The notes: generated by a model not told the origin, from the letters alone. A DNA stretch of 64,000 nt from Pseudomonas sp. Ant30-3 (GCF_000690905.1 NZ_JMCL01000031.1:1-64000), one strand, 5' to 3'. Positions 1-9,829 are shown, counted from the first letter of the stretch. Translations and numbers: made by a program.

Positions 1-20
1 CTAGATTCATACAACGCTCT

Positions 21-110
21 TGTAGGAGCCGGCTTGCTGGCGATCCAGGCACCTCGGTCTGCCTGACACACCGGGTTGCCTGGATCGCCAGCAAGCCGGC
101 TCCTACAGGG
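21..110. repeat. REP-type inverted pair upstream of prpD
   Basis: Two arms built on the core TAGGAGCCGGCTTGCTGGCG face each other across a short spacer (21-45 and 84-110). The same core recurs, also as facing pairs, at about 5191-5279 and 35262-35350. This is the usual look of Pseudomonas intergenic REP doublets, which form a long hairpin when transcribed. It lies between whatever precedes prpD and the prpD start. Confidence 0.85.
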
Positions 111-186
111 AACGAATTCCAACAATAAGAAAAATCAGTCCTGAACCGAGGTCCCATCAACGAACCACCTCACGAGTGAATCGAAC

Positions 187-1671
187 ATGAGCACCAACGT
201 CGACCAGAACAACCGCCCCGACTACGACTCGGTCCTGCAGGACATCGCAGACTACGTTCTCACTTATACAGTCGAGTCTGAGGAAGCGCTGAACACCGCA
301 CGCAACTGCTTGATCGACACCCTTGGCTGTGGGCTGTTGGCGCTGCGCTTTCCCGAATGCACCAAGCACCTCGGTCCGATCGTGGAAGGCACTGTCGTCC
401 CGCACGGCGCGCGGGTGCCGGGCACTAGTTACCGCCTCGATCCGGTGAAGGCGGCGTGGGACATCGGCTGCATCGTCCGTTGGCTCGACTACAACGACAC
501 CTGGCTGGCTGCCGAATGGGGTCATCCCTCGGACAATCTCGGTGGAATTCTCGCGGTAGCCGATCACCTGTCGCAAAAGCGTCTGGCCAATGGCGACGCG
601 CCGCTGACGATTCGCGCGGTGCTCGAAGCGATGATCATGGCCCATGAGATTCAAGGCGTGATCGCCCTGGAAAACTCGTTCAACCGTGTAGGCCTTGATC
701 ACGTCATTCTGGTCAAAGTCGCCTCGACCGCTGTCACTGCGAAACTCATGGGCGCCAATCGTCAGCAACTGCTGTCCGCTTTGTCCCATGCATTCGCCGA
801 TGGTCAGGCACTGCGCACGTATCGCCATGCGCCCAACGCCGGCTCGCGCAAATCCTGGGCGGCGGGCGATGCGACCAGTCGAGGAGTGCGCCTGGCAGAC
901 ATCGCCATGCGCGGGGAGATGGGCATCCCCGGCGTGCTGACCGCCAGGCAGTGGGGTTTCTACGATGTGTTGTTCAGTCATACCAATAACGACCTGGCGC
1001 TCAAGGCAGAAGACAAACGTGCCTTCAGCTTCAGCCGGCCGTACGGCACTTACGTGATGGAAAACGTGCTGTTCAAAATCAGTTTTCCTGCCGAATTCCA
1101 CGCGCAAACCGCTTGTGAAGCGGCAGTGACCTTGCATTCGCAGGTGAGGAATCGCCTGCATGACATCGACAAAATCGTCATCACCACCCACGAGTCGGCA
1201 ATCCGCATCATCTCCAAAGTCGGTCCGCTGGCCAATGCGGCTGACCGCGACCACTGCATTCAGTACATGGCCGCCGTGCCGCTGGCCTTCGGTAACCTGA
1301 TCGCCGAGTACTACGAAGACGACTTTCACGCAGCCCATCCGATCATCGATGTATTGCGCGAGAAAATGGTCATTGTCGAAAACCCCCAGTACACGCGTGA
1401 GTATTTGGAGCCGGACAAACGCTCCATTGCCAATGCGATCCAGGTGTTTTTCAAGGACGGTACGAGCACCGCGAACGTGGTGGTGGAGTATCCGATCGGC
1501 CACCGTCGGCGCCGTGCTGAAGGCATTCCATTGTTGGAGGATAAGTTCATGGCGAACTTGCTCACACGATTCACCGGTCAGCGAAGTGAGGAGATTTTTG
1601 CGTTGTGCAAGGATCAGGCAGCGCTTGAGGCGACGCCTGTGAACCGGTTTGTGGATTTGTTTGTGATCTAA
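187..1671 (+). CDS. prpD: 2-methylcitrate dehydratase PrpD
   Basis: PrpD dehydrates 2-methylcitrate to 2-methylaconitate in the methylcitrate cycle that consumes propionyl-CoA in the cytoplasm. The 494-aa product has the family's full length. It shows the MmgE/PrpD fold landmarks: an N-terminal helical domain with the [13 protein letters not shown] stretch (about residues 44-56), the [20 protein letters not shown] segment near residues 100-119, and a C-terminal half with the [14 protein letters not shown] region. ATG 187 is preceded by GAGTGA. The rest of the prp operon would lie before the window, so this looks like its last gene. Downstream is a REP pair and then the convergent ppsR. Regulation cannot be seen because the promoter is outside the window. 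Identification is firm. Confidence 0.95.
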   Translation: MSTNVDQNNRPDYDSVLQDIADYVLTYTVESEEALNTARNCLIDTLGCGLLALRFPECTKHLGPIVEGTVVPHGARVPGTSYRLDPVKAAWDIGCIVRWLDYNDTWLAAEWGHPSDNLGGILAVADHLSQKRLANGDAPLTIRAVLEAMIMAHEIQGVIALENSFNRVGLDHVILVKVASTAVTAKLMGANRQQLLSALSHAFADGQALRTYRHAPNAGSRKSWAAGDATSRGVRLADIAMRGEMGIPGVLTARQWGFYDVLFSHTNNDLALKAEDKRAFSFSRPYGTYVMENVLFKISFPAEFHAQTACEAAVTLHSQVRNRLHDIDKIVITTHESAIRIISKVGPLANAADRDHCIQYMAAVPLAFGNLIAEYYEDDFHAAHPIIDVLREKMVIVENPQYTREYLEPDKRSIANAIQVFFKDGTSTANVVVEYPIGHRRRRAEGIPLLEDKFMANLLTRFTGQRSEEIFALCKDQAALEATPVNRFVDLFVI

Positions 1672-1694
1672 GAGTTATACCGCGTCATCGTTCA

Positions 1695-1769
1695 ATCGCC
1701 AGCAGGCTAGCTCCCACCGACGATTTCTGTTCACCGAAGATTAATTGTGGGAGCCAGCCTGCTGGCGAT
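1695..1769. repeat. REP-type inverted pair between prpD and ppsR
   Basis: Arms ATCGCCAGCAGGCTAGCTCC and its near-complement GGAGCCAGCCTGCTGGCGAT face each other across about 30 bases. The pair sits between the convergent ends of prpD and ppsR and may also act as the 3' end of both transcripts. I see no separate terminator with a T-run here. Confidence 0.8.
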
Positions 1770-1792
1770 GAGGCCGGACAGGCACTGAAGAA

Positions 1793-2611
1793 TTACTTGA
1801 ACCGCCGCTCCACCCCTTTCTCCACCAAAATCTTCGCGGAAATCTCTTCCACCGAAAAATGCGTGGAGTTGATGTGCGGGATGTTCTCGCGGCGAAACAG
1901 GTTCTCGACTTCGCGCACTTCGAATTCGCACTGCGCGTAACTCGAATAGCGGCTGTTGGGCTTGCGCTCGTTGCGGATCGCGGTAAGGCGGTCCGGATCG
2001 ATCGTCAGGCCAAACAGCTTGTGCTGGTGGGCGCGCAGGGCGCTCGGCAATTGCAGGCGTTCCATGTCGTCTTCGGTCAGCGGATAGTTCGCCGCGCGAA
2101 TGCCGAACTGCATGGCCATGTACAAACAGGTCGGCGTCTTGCCGCAGCGCGACACGCCCACCAGGATCAGGTCGGCCTTGTCGTAATAATGCGTGCGGGC
2201 GCCGTCGTCATTATCGAGGGCGAAGTTCACCGCCTCGATACGCTCCATATAGTTGGAGTTGGTCCCGATAGAGTGGGATTTGCCCACGGTATAGGAAGAA
2301 TGCTCGGTGAGTTCCTGTTCGAGCGGGGCCAGGAAGGTCGAGAAAATGTCGATCATGAAACCATTCGACATTGCCAGGATCTCACGGATGTCCTGATTGA
2401 CGATGGTGTCGAAGATAATCGGCCGGAAGCCGTCGGTTTCAGCGGCTTTGTTGATTTGTTGTACCATGGCCCGCGCTTTATCCACGTTGTCGATGTACGG
2501 CCGCGTGAATTTGCTGAAGGTAATGTTTTCGAACTGCGCCAGGAGGCTTTGACCCAGGGTTTCGGCAGTAATGCCGGTGCCATCGGAGATAAAGAAAGCA
2601 GATCGTTTCAT
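1793..2611 (-). CDS. ppsR: PEP synthase regulatory protein (bifunctional kinase/pyrophosphorylase)
   Basis: PpsR switches phosphoenolpyruvate synthase off and on. It transfers phosphate from ADP to a threonine of PpsA, and removes it with inorganic phosphate to give pyrophosphate. The 272-aa protein opens with the family start ([19 protein letters not shown]) and carries the P-loop-like [15 protein letters not shown] in its middle third, followed by [11 protein letters not shown] chose ATG 2611 because family members begin MKR.AFFISDG. A GTG two codons upstream (2617) is in frame, and AAGGTG sits just before the ATG. It is divergent from ppsA, its substrate, across a 175-bp gap, which is the standard Pseudomonas arrangement. 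Confidence 0.93.
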   Translation of the reverse strand: MKRSAFFISDGTGITAETLGQSLLAQFENITFSKFTRPYIDNVDKARAMVQQINKAAETDGFRPIIFDTIVNQDIREILAMSNGFMIDIFSTFLAPLEQELTEHSSYTVGKSHSIGTNSNYMERIEAVNFALDNDDGARTHYYDKADLILVGVSRCGKTPTCLYMAMQFGIRAANYPLTEDDMERLQLPSALRAHQHKLFGLTIDPDRLTAIRNERKPNSRYSSYAQCEFEVREVENLFRRENIPHINSTHFSVEEISAKILVEKGVERRFK

Positions 2612-2786
2612 TTGCACCTTGGGCCTTTAAGCTAATGAAGATTCTTGGATATGATAGGCGCGATTTGCCGGCCGCCAGTGGCTCGCATTCTCACTTATTT
2701 TCCAGGTCCAGGCCATATAGCTGGCAAATGCTCTTCCAGAGCGCCGGCTTCTGAGCTTTTCCAACACAGTTAGTGGAGAGATCACC

Positions 2787-5162
2787 TTGGTAGAGTACGT
2801 AGTTTCCCTCGATAAGCTCGGCAAACACGACGTTGAGCACGTGGGGGGCAAGAACGCATCCCTGGGCGAGATGATCAGCAACCTGGCGGGCGCCGGTGTA
2901 TCGGTACCTGGTGGCTTTGCCACGACAGCTCAGGCATATCGTGATTTTCTGGAACTGAGCGGCCTGAACGATCAGATCCACGCCGCCCTCGACGCCCTGG
3001 ACGTCGATGATGTGAACGCCCTCGCCAAGACCGGCGCGCAGATCCGTCAGTGGATCATGGAAGCGGAATTCCCCGAGAAGCTCAACGCCGAGATCCGCAC
3101 CGCGTTTGCCACGCTGTCGGCCGGCAACCCTGACATGGCCGTGGCCGTGCGCTCTTCCGCTACCGCCGAAGACTTGCCGGACGCTTCCTTCGCCGGTCAG
3201 CAGGAAACCTTCCTCAACATCCGGGGTGTCGAAAACGTTATTCGCGCCGCCAAAGAGGTGTTCGCTTCACTGTTCAACGACCGTGCCATTTCCTACCGCG
3301 TGCACCAGGGCTTCGACCACAAACTGGTCGCCCTGTCGGCGGGCGTGCAGCGCATGGTCCGCTCCGAAACGGGTACCGCCGGCGTAATGTTCACCCTCGA
3401 TACTGAATCGGGTTTCCGTGACGTGGTGTTCATCACCGGCGCTTACGGCCTGGGCGAAACCGTTGTACAAGGTGCGGTCAACCCGGATGAGTTCTACGTG
3501 CACAAACACACGCTGGCCGCCGGTCGTCCAGCCATTTTGCGCCGCAACCTGGGCAGCAAAGCCATCAAGATGATCTACGGCGAAGTCGCCACGGCCGGCA
3601 AATCGGTCAAGACCATCGACGTCGACAAGGCTGATCGCGCGCGCTTCTGCCTGAGCGACGCCGAAGTCAGCGAGCTGGCCAAGCAAGCGATGATCATCGA
3701 GAAGCACTACGGGTGCCCGATGGACATCGAGTGGGCCAAAGACGGCGACGACGGCAAGCTCTACATCGTTCAGGCGCGTCCTGAAACCGTGAAGAGCCGC
3801 ACGTCGGCCAACGTCATGGAACGCTACCTGTTGAAAGAAACCGGCACCGTGCTGGTTGAAGGTCGCGCCATCGGCCAGCGCATCGGCGCCGGCAAGGTCC
3901 GCATCATCAAGGACGTGTCCGAGATGGACAAAGTCCAGCCGGGCGACGTGCTGGTGTCCGACATGACCGACCCGGACTGGGAACCGGTCATGAAGCGCGC
4001 CAGTGCCATCGTCACCAACCGGGGCGGGCGCACCTGCCACGCGGCGATCATCGCTCGCGAACTGGGCATCCCGGCCGTGGTCGGTTGCGGCAACGCCACC
4101 CAGTTGTTGAAAGACGGCCAGGGCGTGACCGTGTCCTGTGCAGAAGGCGACACCGGCTACATTTTCGAAGGCGAACTGGGCTTCGACATCAAGAAGAACT
4201 CCGTGGATGCCATGCCGGATCTGCCGTTCAAGATCATGATGAACGTCGGTAACCCGGACCGCGCCTTCGACTTTGCGCAGCTGCCGAATGCCGGCGTGGG
4301 CCTGGCCCGTCTGGAATTCATCATCAACCGTATGATCGGCGTGCACCCCAAGGCATTGCTGAACTATGACGGTCTGCCGCAAGACATCAAGGACAGCGTC
4401 GACAAACGCATCGCCGGTTACGATGATCCGGTCGGCTTCTATGTCGAGAAACTGGTTGAAGGCATCAGCACCCTGGCTGCAGCGTTCTACCCGAAAAAGG
4501 TCATCGTGCGCCTGTCGGACTTCAAGTCCAACGAATACGCGAACCTGATCGGCGGCAAGCTATATGAACCGGAAGAAGAAAACCCGATGCTGGGCTTCCG
4601 TGGCGCCTCGCGTTACATCAGCGAAGCGTTCCGTGACTGCTTCGAACTCGAATGCCGCGCCCTCAAGCGCGTGCGCAACGAGATGGGCCTGACCAACGTC
4701 GAAATCATGGTGCCGTTCGTCCGTACCCTCGGCGAAGCGAGCCAGGTTGTCGATCTGCTGGCTGAAAACGGTCTGGCGCGGGGTGACAACGGTCTGCGCG
4801 TGATCATGATGTGCGAACTGCCGTCCAACGCGATCCTGGCTGAGGAGTTCCTCGAGTTCTTCGACGGCTTCTCCATCGGCTCCAACGACCTGACTCAGCT
4901 GACGCTGGGCCTGGACCGTGACTCCGGGATCATCGCGCACCTGTTCGACGAGCGTAATCCTGCAGTCAAAAAGCTGTTGGCCAACGCCATCGCCGCGTGC
5001 AACAAGGCCGGCAAGTACATCGGCATCTGTGGTCAGGGCCCTTCGGATCACCCGGATCTGGCCAAATGGCTGATGGAGCAGGGCATCGAAAGCGTTTCGT
5101 TGAACCCCGATTCCGTGCTGGAAACCTGGTTCTTCCTGGCTGAAGGTCAAGCGCCGGCTTGA
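2787..5162 (+). CDS. ppsA: Phosphoenolpyruvate synthase
   Basis: PpsA makes phosphoenolpyruvate from pyruvate and ATP, releasing AMP and phosphate, for gluconeogenesis. The 791-aa protein has an N-terminal pyruvate-phosphate-dikinase ATP-binding domain (about 1-345, with [21 protein letters not shown] near 115-135). A swivelling domain follows with the catalytic His in [20 protein letters not shown] (near 413-432). The C-terminal TIM-barrel domain holds [10 protein letters not shown], the [15 protein letters not shown] loop and [10 protein letters not shown]. The start is TTG 2787, 7-8 bases after GGAGAG; no ATG fits the conserved [11 protein letters not shown] beginning. The partner regulator ppsR lies divergently upstream. 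Its terminator seems to be split by a REP pair (see 5169-5311). Confidence 0.96.
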   Translation: MVEYVVSLDKLGKHDVEHVGGKNASLGEMISNLAGAGVSVPGGFATTAQAYRDFLELSGLNDQIHAALDALDVDDVNALAKTGAQIRQWIMEAEFPEKLNAEIRTAFATLSAGNPDMAVAVRSSATAEDLPDASFAGQQETFLNIRGVENVIRAAKEVFASLFNDRAISYRVHQGFDHKLVALSAGVQRMVRSETGTAGVMFTLDTESGFRDVVFITGAYGLGETVVQGAVNPDEFYVHKHTLAAGRPAILRRNLGSKAIKMIYGEVATAGKSVKTIDVDKADRARFCLSDAEVSELAKQAMIIEKHYGCPMDIEWAKDGDDGKLYIVQARPETVKSRTSANVMERYLLKETGTVLVEGRAIGQRIGAGKVRIIKDVSEMDKVQPGDVLVSDMTDPDWEPVMKRASAIVTNRGGRTCHAAIIARELGIPAVVGCGNATQLLKDGQGVTVSCAEGDTGYIFEGELGFDIKKNSVDAMPDLPFKIMMNVGNPDRAFDFAQLPNAGVGLARLEFIINRMIGVHPKALLNYDGLPQDIKDSVDKRIAGYDDPVGFYVEKLVEGISTLAAAFYPKKVIVRLSDFKSNEYANLIGGKLYEPEEENPMLGFRGASRYISEAFRDCFELECRALKRVRNEMGLTNVEIMVPFVRTLGEASQVVDLLAENGLARGDNGLRVIMMCELPSNAILAEEFLEFFDGFSIGSNDLTQLTLGLDRDSGIIAHLFDERNPAVKKLLANAIAACNKAGKYIGICGQGPSDHPDLAKWLMEQGIESVSLNPDSVLETWFFLAEGQAPA

Positions 5163-5168
5163 TGGTGT

Positions 5169-5311
5169 AAAACGGCCGCTCAAATGCCTTTGTAGGAGCC
5201 GGCTTGCTGGCGATTGCATCACCACGGTTCCCTGACAGACCTCGGTGCCTGCATCGCCAGCAAGCCGGCTCCTACAGGGATGGACATGAAGTCAGCGGCG
5301 GCCGTTTTTTT
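5169..5311 (+). terminator. ppsA terminator with a REP pair between its arms
   Basis: AAAACGGCCGCT at 5169-5180 is complementary to AGCGG-(cgg)-CCGTTTT at 5294-5307, which runs into TTTTTTT. The two arms plus the T-run read as a Rho-independent terminator. Between them lies a complete REP doublet (5191-5279) that can itself fold. The pairing is direct observation; that the REP entered the loop of a once compact terminator is inference. Confidence 0.6.
5191..5279. repeat. REP-type inverted pair downstream of ppsA
   Basis: Facing arms TGTAGGAGCCGGCTTGCTGG and CCAGCAAGCCGGCTCCTACA, separated by about 40 bases. It has the same core as the pair at 21-110. Confidence 0.85.
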
Positions 5312-5320
5312 GATTCAATC

Positions 5321-5352
5321 AGGGCGGGCTCCTCTGGAAGCCGCCCTTTTTT
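5321..5352 (+). terminator. Intrinsic terminator just ahead of the hydrolase gene
   Basis: AGGGCGGGCT and AGCCGCCCT form a stem (one bulged G) followed by TTTTTT. It ends only 13 bases before the hydrolase ATG at 5366. Read-through from ppsA should therefore stop here, unless this hairpin is a leader of the next gene. Confidence 0.7.
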
Positions 5353-5365
5353 GTGCAAGAGCATT

Positions 5366-6361
5366 ATGCAAAGCAGCAGCAACCTGTTTCCTGTCGCCCT
5401 GATCAGCGCCGAGCGGCGCGGCGATCTGAGCGAAGACGTTTATCGTTTGAAACCCGGCAACAGCCCCGACGCAACTGTCGAGCTGGCCGTCACGCGCCTT
5501 GGCCTGGCCGATGAACCGGCCGTGCGTGGCGTACCGGTGATTCTGTTGCACGGCAGTTTTTCCAATCGGCGCTTCTGGTTTTCGCCGAAAGGCTTGGGCC
5601 TGGGCGCTTACCTGGCCCGCCTGGGATTCGATGTGTGGATTCCCGAAATGCGCGGTCATGGCCTTTCCCGGCGCAACCACCACTACCGCAGAAACCGCGT
5701 CGCCGACTACGCCCGTTATGATTTGCCAGCGATCGGCGCCTTCGTTCGTGAGCAGAGCGGCCAGGTCCCGCACTGGGTCGGCCATTCGCTGGGGGGCATT
5801 ACTCTGGCGGCGGCGCTGGGCGGCGAATACATCGGTGAGCCGGTGGTGGCGTCAGCCGCGTTCTTCGGCACGCAAGTCAGCCGCACATACTGGCCGTTGA
5901 AAATTCCACCGGTGGAGTGGGGCGGTCGCTTCATCCTCAAACGTTTCGCGCAGCTGTCCGGTTCGCGGCTCAAGCGCGGGCCAGAGGACGAGCCGATCGG
6001 TCTGGCCCTGGAGAGCATGCGCTGGTATGGCCTGTTCGGACGTTTTGGCGACGCTGACAAGGACTGGTGGGCGGGGTTGGCCGAGGTGAAATTACCGGTG
6101 CTGGCCGTGAGCGCGGCAGGTGATCACCAGGATCCGGCATGGGCGTGTCAGAAACTGTTCGATCAGTTGGGTTCAGAGCACAAGCAATTTATCAACCTGA
6201 GCCGCGAGAATGGCTTTGGCGATAATTTCGGCCACGTCGAGATGCTCGTCAGCAAAGCGGCGCAACTCGAAGTCTGGCCGTTGGTGGCTCAGTGGCTGGG
6301 CGATCAACAGACGCCTTTGCTCGGTGATACCCCGGTTCTGGCCGCAGTGGTCGGAGGCTGA
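5366..6361 (+). CDS. Alpha/beta-fold hydrolase (esterase/lipase-like)
   Basis: This 331-aa protein has the alpha/beta hydrolase signature: an oxyanion-hole strand VILLHGSFSNRRFW (about 54-67), a WIPEMRGHGLS turn, and the nucleophile elbow GHSLGG (near residue 139-144). A late His lies in FGHVEML. These predict a Ser-Asp-His esterase; the substrate is unknown. I chose ATG 5366 over the longer frame from 5204 because the extra 54 codons run through the REP pair and a terminator. The gene lies between ppsA and rraA, the same position as a probable esterase in P. aeruginosa (from memory). It has no signal peptide, so it should be cytoplasmic. Confidence 0.85.
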   Translation: MQSSSNLFPVALISAERRGDLSEDVYRLKPGNSPDATVELAVTRLGLADEPAVRGVPVILLHGSFSNRRFWFSPKGLGLGAYLARLGFDVWIPEMRGHGLSRRNHHYRRNRVADYARYDLPAIGAFVREQSGQVPHWVGHSLGGITLAAALGGEYIGEPVVASAAFFGTQVSRTYWPLKIPPVEWGGRFILKRFAQLSGSRLKRGPEDEPIGLALESMRWYGLFGRFGDADKDWWAGLAEVKLPVLAVSAAGDHQDPAWACQKLFDQLGSEHKQFINLSRENGFGDNFGHVEMLVSKAAQLEVWPLVAQWLGDQQTPLLGDTPVLAAVVGG

Positions 6362-6475
6362 CGCTCTATCAAGGGCATTCCGCTCTGATCGGCTTACGGC
6401 TAAGCTATGACGCATTACGCTTTTCCGGTCACATTGCGACATCCTCGACGTCTTCTTTTCTACAGGAGTTTTTCG

Positions 6476-6967
6476 ATGAACCATTACCTTACGCCTGACC
6501 TGTGCGACGCCTATCCGGAGCTGGTGCAGGTGCTGGAACCGATGTTCAGCAATTTCGGCGGCCACGATTCCTTCGGCGGTGAAATCGTGACCATCAAATG
6601 CTTCGAAGACAACTCGCTGGTCAAGGAACAGGTCGAGCTGGACGGTAAAGGAAAAGTGCTGGTAGTCGATGGCGGCGGCTCGCTGCGGCGGGCGCTGCTG
6701 GGTGACATGCTGGCCGAGAAAGCCGCGAAAAACGGCTGGGAGGGTCTGGTGATCTACGGCTGCATTCGCGACGTGGACGTCATCGCACAGACTGATCTTG
6801 GCGTTCAGGCCCTGGCCAGTCATCCGATGAAGACCGACAAGCGCGGCATCGGTGACCTCAACGTGGCTGTCACCTTCGCGGGCGTGACCTTCCATCCGGG
6901 TCACTACGTTTACGCGGACAACAATGGCGTGATCATTTCGCCAAGTCCGCTGAAAATGCCTGAATAA
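6476..6967 (+). CDS. rraA: RraA family protein (regulator of ribonuclease E / aldolase fold)
   Basis: The 163-aa product matches RraA in length (about 161) and motifs: [20 protein letters not shown] at the start, the [23 protein letters not shown] stretch, and [11 protein letters not shown]. In E. coli RraA binds RNase E and slows its cleavage of mRNAs. Some Pseudomonas relatives of the same fold have 4-hydroxy-4-methyl-2-oxoglutarate aldolase activity, so the biochemical role is not fixed by sequence alone. The start is ATG 6476 after ACAGGAGT; the in-frame extension to 6407 lacks family similarity. It lies 114 bp after the hydrolase and 25 bp before cmaX. Confidence 0.9.
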   Translation: MNHYLTPDLCDAYPELVQVLEPMFSNFGGHDSFGGEIVTIKCFEDNSLVKEQVELDGKGKVLVVDGGGSLRRALLGDMLAEKAAKNGWEGLVIYGCIRDVDVIAQTDLGVQALASHPMKTDKRGIGDLNVAVTFAGVTFHPGHYVYADNNGVIISPSPLKMPE

Positions 6968-6992
6968 ATCGCGAATCAATCAAGGGGTGAGG

Positions 6993-7988
6993 ATGTTCGA
7001 GGAAGACAACGCGCAGTGGGGGCTGGTGCATGCCCTGGTGCTGGATGGTAAAGGCGGTGCGCGTTCGATAGCCCGGACAGAACTCGACGAATTGCAGCTG
7101 CAGGCGCATGAAAGTCTGTGGCTGCACTGGGATCGCAGTCACCCGCAAACTCAGACCTGGCTGCGCAAATCCAGCGGGCTGAGCGAATTCAGTTGCGACC
7201 TGCTGCTCGAAGAAAACACCCGGCCGCGCCTGCTCGCGCTGCCGGATTCCGAACTGTTGCTGTTCTTGCGCGGGGTCAACCTCAACCCCGGGGCAGAGCC
7301 GGAAGACATGGTCTCGGTGCGCATTTTCGCGGCGGCACAGCGGGTTATTTCCCTGCGGCTGCGACCGTTGCGCGCCACCGACGAATTGCTGATGCAGCTG
7401 GCTGAAGGCAAGGGGCCAAAAACCGCATCCGAGCTCATCCTTTATATGGCGCAGTACCTCACCAACAAGGTGCAGGATCTGGTCAGTTGTCTCTCGGAAG
7501 TGGTCGATGAAGAGGAAGAAAAACTGGATGCCGACGAACGGTATACACCCGAGCATGGTGCCATTTTGCAGATCCGCCGGCGGGCCGCTGCGCTGAAGCG
7601 ATTCCTGGCGCCGCAACGGGAAATTTTCGGCCAACTGACGCGTTTGAAACTGCCTTGGTTCGTCGAAGATGACGGCGATTACTGGAACGAATTGAACAAC
7701 AGTCTTACCCGCTATCTGGAAGAGCTGGAGTTGACCCGCGAGCGGGTGGGGCTGGTCCTCGAGGCCGAAGACAGACGCTTGAGCGTGCGCATGAACCGCA
7801 CGATGTATCGCTTCGGGATCATCACCGGGATCTTTTTGCCGATGAGTTTTCTGACCGGTTTGTTGGGGATCAACGTGGGAGGAATTCCCTTCTCCGAAAG
7901 CCCTTATGGTTTCATGATTGCCTGCCTGCTGGTGGCCTCCGTGGCGCTCGGGCAGTGGTGGTTATTCCGACGTTTGCGTTGGGTCTGA
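6993..7988 (+). CDS. cmaX: CorA/ZntB-family metal transporter CmaX
   Basis: CmaX belongs to the CorA-type divalent metal transporters of the inner membrane. The 331-aa protein has a long cytoplasmic N-terminal domain ending in a coiled helix (about 210-265). Two C-terminal membrane helices follow (about 270-290 and 305-322), joined by the loop containing LLGINVGGIPF. The GIN triplet replaces the GMN of CorA, as in ZntB-like members, so the ion could be zinc rather than magnesium. I chose ATG 6993, five bases after AAGGGG; a GTG two codons upstream is possible. It opens the cmaX-crfX-cmpX-sigX-oprF series known from P. aeruginosa and P. fluorescens. Its role in envelope stress is inferred from that context. 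Confidence 0.9.
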   Translation: MFEEDNAQWGLVHALVLDGKGGARSIARTELDELQLQAHESLWLHWDRSHPQTQTWLRKSSGLSEFSCDLLLEENTRPRLLALPDSELLLFLRGVNLNPGAEPEDMVSVRIFAAAQRVISLRLRPLRATDELLMQLAEGKGPKTASELILYMAQYLTNKVQDLVSCLSEVVDEEEEKLDADERYTPEHGAILQIRRRAAALKRFLAPQREIFGQLTRLKLPWFVEDDGDYWNELNNSLTRYLEELELTRERVGLVLEAEDRRLSVRMNRTMYRFGIITGIFLPMSFLTGLLGINVGGIPFSESPYGFMIACLLVASVALGQWWLFRRLRWV

Positions 7989-8051
7989 CAATGCGTCATG
8001 TGACCTGTGCAAATTTGGCCGCGTCTTTCACAGACATCACGAGAGGTGCGT

Positions 8052-8300
8052 ATGCACGATCCGTTTGAACAGTCTTTACGCGACATGCTGAACGCTTCAC
8101 CGTCCACCCGCGACGATGATGCGTGCCTTGGCCGTGTGTTGAAAACCGCTAACCGCCAGGTCGGCGCTGGCGACCTGTTCAGCCTGTTGGGCCGCTGGCT
8201 GCCCGCGTTGATGATCGCCCTGAATAACGGATCGGCACACGTCTCGCCGGTTTCCCGTCGTCGCAAACCTACCGTTCGCACCGCTGATAAGGCTGATTGA
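8052..8300 (+). CDS. crfX: CrfX protein
   Basis: This 82-aa protein starts MHDPFEQSLRDMLNASPSTRDDDACL and has a short hydrophobic centre (LFSLLGRWLPALMIALN). It is the small conserved gene always found between cmaX and cmpX in Pseudomonas and called crfX. No catalytic motif is visible and its function is unknown. ATG 8052 follows GAGAGGTG. The stop is 2 bp before the cmpX start, so the two are probably translated together. Confidence 0.85.
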   Translation: MHDPFEQSLRDMLNASPSTRDDDACLGRVLKTANRQVGAGDLFSLLGRWLPALMIALNNGSAHVSPVSRRRKPTVRTADKAD

Positions 8301-8302
8301 AT

Positions 8303-9127
8303 ATGGAACTTGATCTCTGGACTCAGAGCCTCGTCACTGCAATGACTGCGTTGTGGACCAAGATTGCGAATTTCATCCCGAACCTGTTTGGCGCACTGGT
8401 TGTGCTGCTGTTGGGCTTCGTGGTCGCCAAGCTGCTGGACACCCTGTTGTCCAAGTTGCTGGCTAAGCTGGGGCTAGATCGCCTGATGGGCGGCACCGGT
8501 CTGACAAAATTATTGTCCCGGGCTGGCCTGCAGGTGCCGATTTCGACGCTGATCGGCAAAATCGTCTACTGGTTCGTTTTGCTGATTTTCCTGGTTTCTG
8601 CAGCGGAATCTCTTGGACTTGAGCGAGTCTCGGCTACGCTTGACATGCTTGCGCTGTATTTGCCGAAAGTATTTGGCGCCGCGCTGGTGTTGCTGGTAGG
8701 CGTGCTGCTGGCGCAACTGGCCAACGGGCTGGTGCGTGGCGCGGCAGAAGGCGTAGGGCTGGACTACGCTTCAGGGCTGGGGCGAATTGCCCAGGGCCTG
8801 GTGATTATCATCAGTATTTCGGTGGCAATCAGCCAGTTGGAGGTCAAGACTGACCTGCTGAACCACGTGATTGTCATCGTATTGATTACCGTTGGTCTGG
8901 CGGTTGCGCTGGCCATGGGGCTTGGAAGCCGGGAAATTGCCGGTCAGATTCTTGCGGGAATCTATGTGCGTGAGTTGTATGAGGTTGGGCAACAAGTGCG
9001 TGTTGGCGAGGTCGAAGGGCAGATCGAAGAGATCGGCACGGTTAAAACCACACTGCTGACCGACGAGGGTGAGCTAGTCTCTCTCTCTAATCGGATCTTG
9101 CTGGAGCAGCATGTGAGTAGCCGCTAA
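8303..9127 (+). CDS. cmpX: CmpX, small mechanosensitive-channel-like membrane protein
   Basis: The 274-aa inner-membrane protein has about five hydrophobic helices (roughly 17-40, 75-100, 110-135, 155-175, 185-205) with the LFGALVVLLLGFVVAKLLD repeat type. A MscS-like beta domain follows near its end (GREIAGQILAGIYVRELYEVGQ). It ends at the beta domain and lacks the large cytoplasmic cage of MscS. ATG 8303 is preferred to the in-frame TTG 8297 because AAGG lies 10 bases upstream of it. From the literature on Pseudomonas, CmpX is tied to envelope homeostasis and sigX activity; the sequence supports only the channel-like fold. Confidence 0.88.
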   Translation: MELDLWTQSLVTAMTALWTKIANFIPNLFGALVVLLLGFVVAKLLDTLLSKLLAKLGLDRLMGGTGLTKLLSRAGLQVPISTLIGKIVYWFVLLIFLVSAAESLGLERVSATLDMLALYLPKVFGAALVLLVGVLLAQLANGLVRGAAEGVGLDYASGLGRIAQGLVIIISISVAISQLEVKTDLLNHVIVIVLITVGLAVALAMGLGSREIAGQILAGIYVRELYEVGQQVRVGEVEGQIEEIGTVKTTLLTDEGELVSLSNRILLEQHVSSR

Positions 9128-9151
9128 CCCGGCAAACCCTGCTAATGTATG

Positions 9152-9182
9152 CCGCCGCAAATGCCCATCAGGGTTGCGGCGG
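9152..9182 (+). other. Stem-loop between cmpX and sigX
   Basis: CCGCCGCAA (9152-9160) pairs perfectly with TTGCGGCGG (9174-9182) across a 13-base loop. It ends 30 bases before the sigX TTG. There is no T-run, so it is not an obvious terminator. It could be an attenuator or an element affecting sigX translation or mRNA stability. Confidence 0.6.
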
Positions 9183-9212
9183 ACATTGACCTGACTGTCG
9201 GCCCGACTTGTT

Positions 9213-9803
9213 TTGAATAAAGCTCAATCGCTCTCTACGCGCTACGACCCCCGCGAGCTCTCTGATGAGGAGTTGGTCGCGCGCTCGCATACCGAGCTGT
9301 TTCACGTAACGCGCGCCTATGAAGAATTGATGCGGCGTTACCAGCGAACATTATTTAACGTCTGTGCACGATATCTTGGAAACGATCGCGACGCAGACGA
9401 TGTCTGTCAGGAAGTGATGTTGAAGGTGTTGTATGGCCTGAAGAACTTCGAGGGGAAATCGAAGTTCAAAACCTGGCTCTACAGCATCACGTACAACGAA
9501 TGCATCACTCAGTATCGGAAGGAACGGCGAAAGCGTCGCTTGATGGATGCTTTGAGTCTGGACCCGCTTGAGGAAGCGTCTGAAGAAAAGGCGCCGAACC
9601 CTGAAGAAAAGGGCGGACTTGATCGCTGGCTGGTGTATGTAAACCCGATCGACAGGGAGATTCTGGTGCTACGATTTGTCGCAGAGCTGGAATTTCAGGA
9701 GATCGCGGATATCATGCATATGGGTTTGAGTGCGACAAAAATGCGTTACAAACGTGCTCTAGATAAATTGCGTGAGAAATTTGCAGGCGTGGCTGAAACT
9801 TAG
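9213..9803 (+). CDS. sigX: ECF sigma factor SigX
   Basis: SigX is the extracytoplasmic-function sigma factor that drives oprF and genes for fatty-acid and envelope metabolism. The 196-aa sequence has sigma region 2 (LFNVCARYLGNDRDADDVCQ and FKTWLYSITYNECI, about 50-105). A charged linker (SEEKAPNPEEKGG) leads to region 4 (LVLRFVAELEFQEIADIMHM with the recognition helix LSATKMRYKRALDKLR, about 150-190). The start is TTG 9213, needed for the conserved MNKAQSLSTRYDPREL beginning. I see no good Shine-Dalgarno before it, and a 9-bp stem-loop lies just upstream. No anti-sigma gene is adjacent; oprF follows after 107 bp. Confidence 0.96.
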   Translation: MNKAQSLSTRYDPRELSDEELVARSHTELFHVTRAYEELMRRYQRTLFNVCARYLGNDRDADDVCQEVMLKVLYGLKNFEGKSKFKTWLYSITYNECITQYRKERRKRRLMDALSLDPLEEASEEKAPNPEEKGGLDRWLVYVNPIDREILVLRFVAELEFQEIADIMHMGLSATKMRYKRALDKLREKFAGVAET

Positions 9804-9829
9804 TTCGACGCAAATATCTCTTACGTGTA

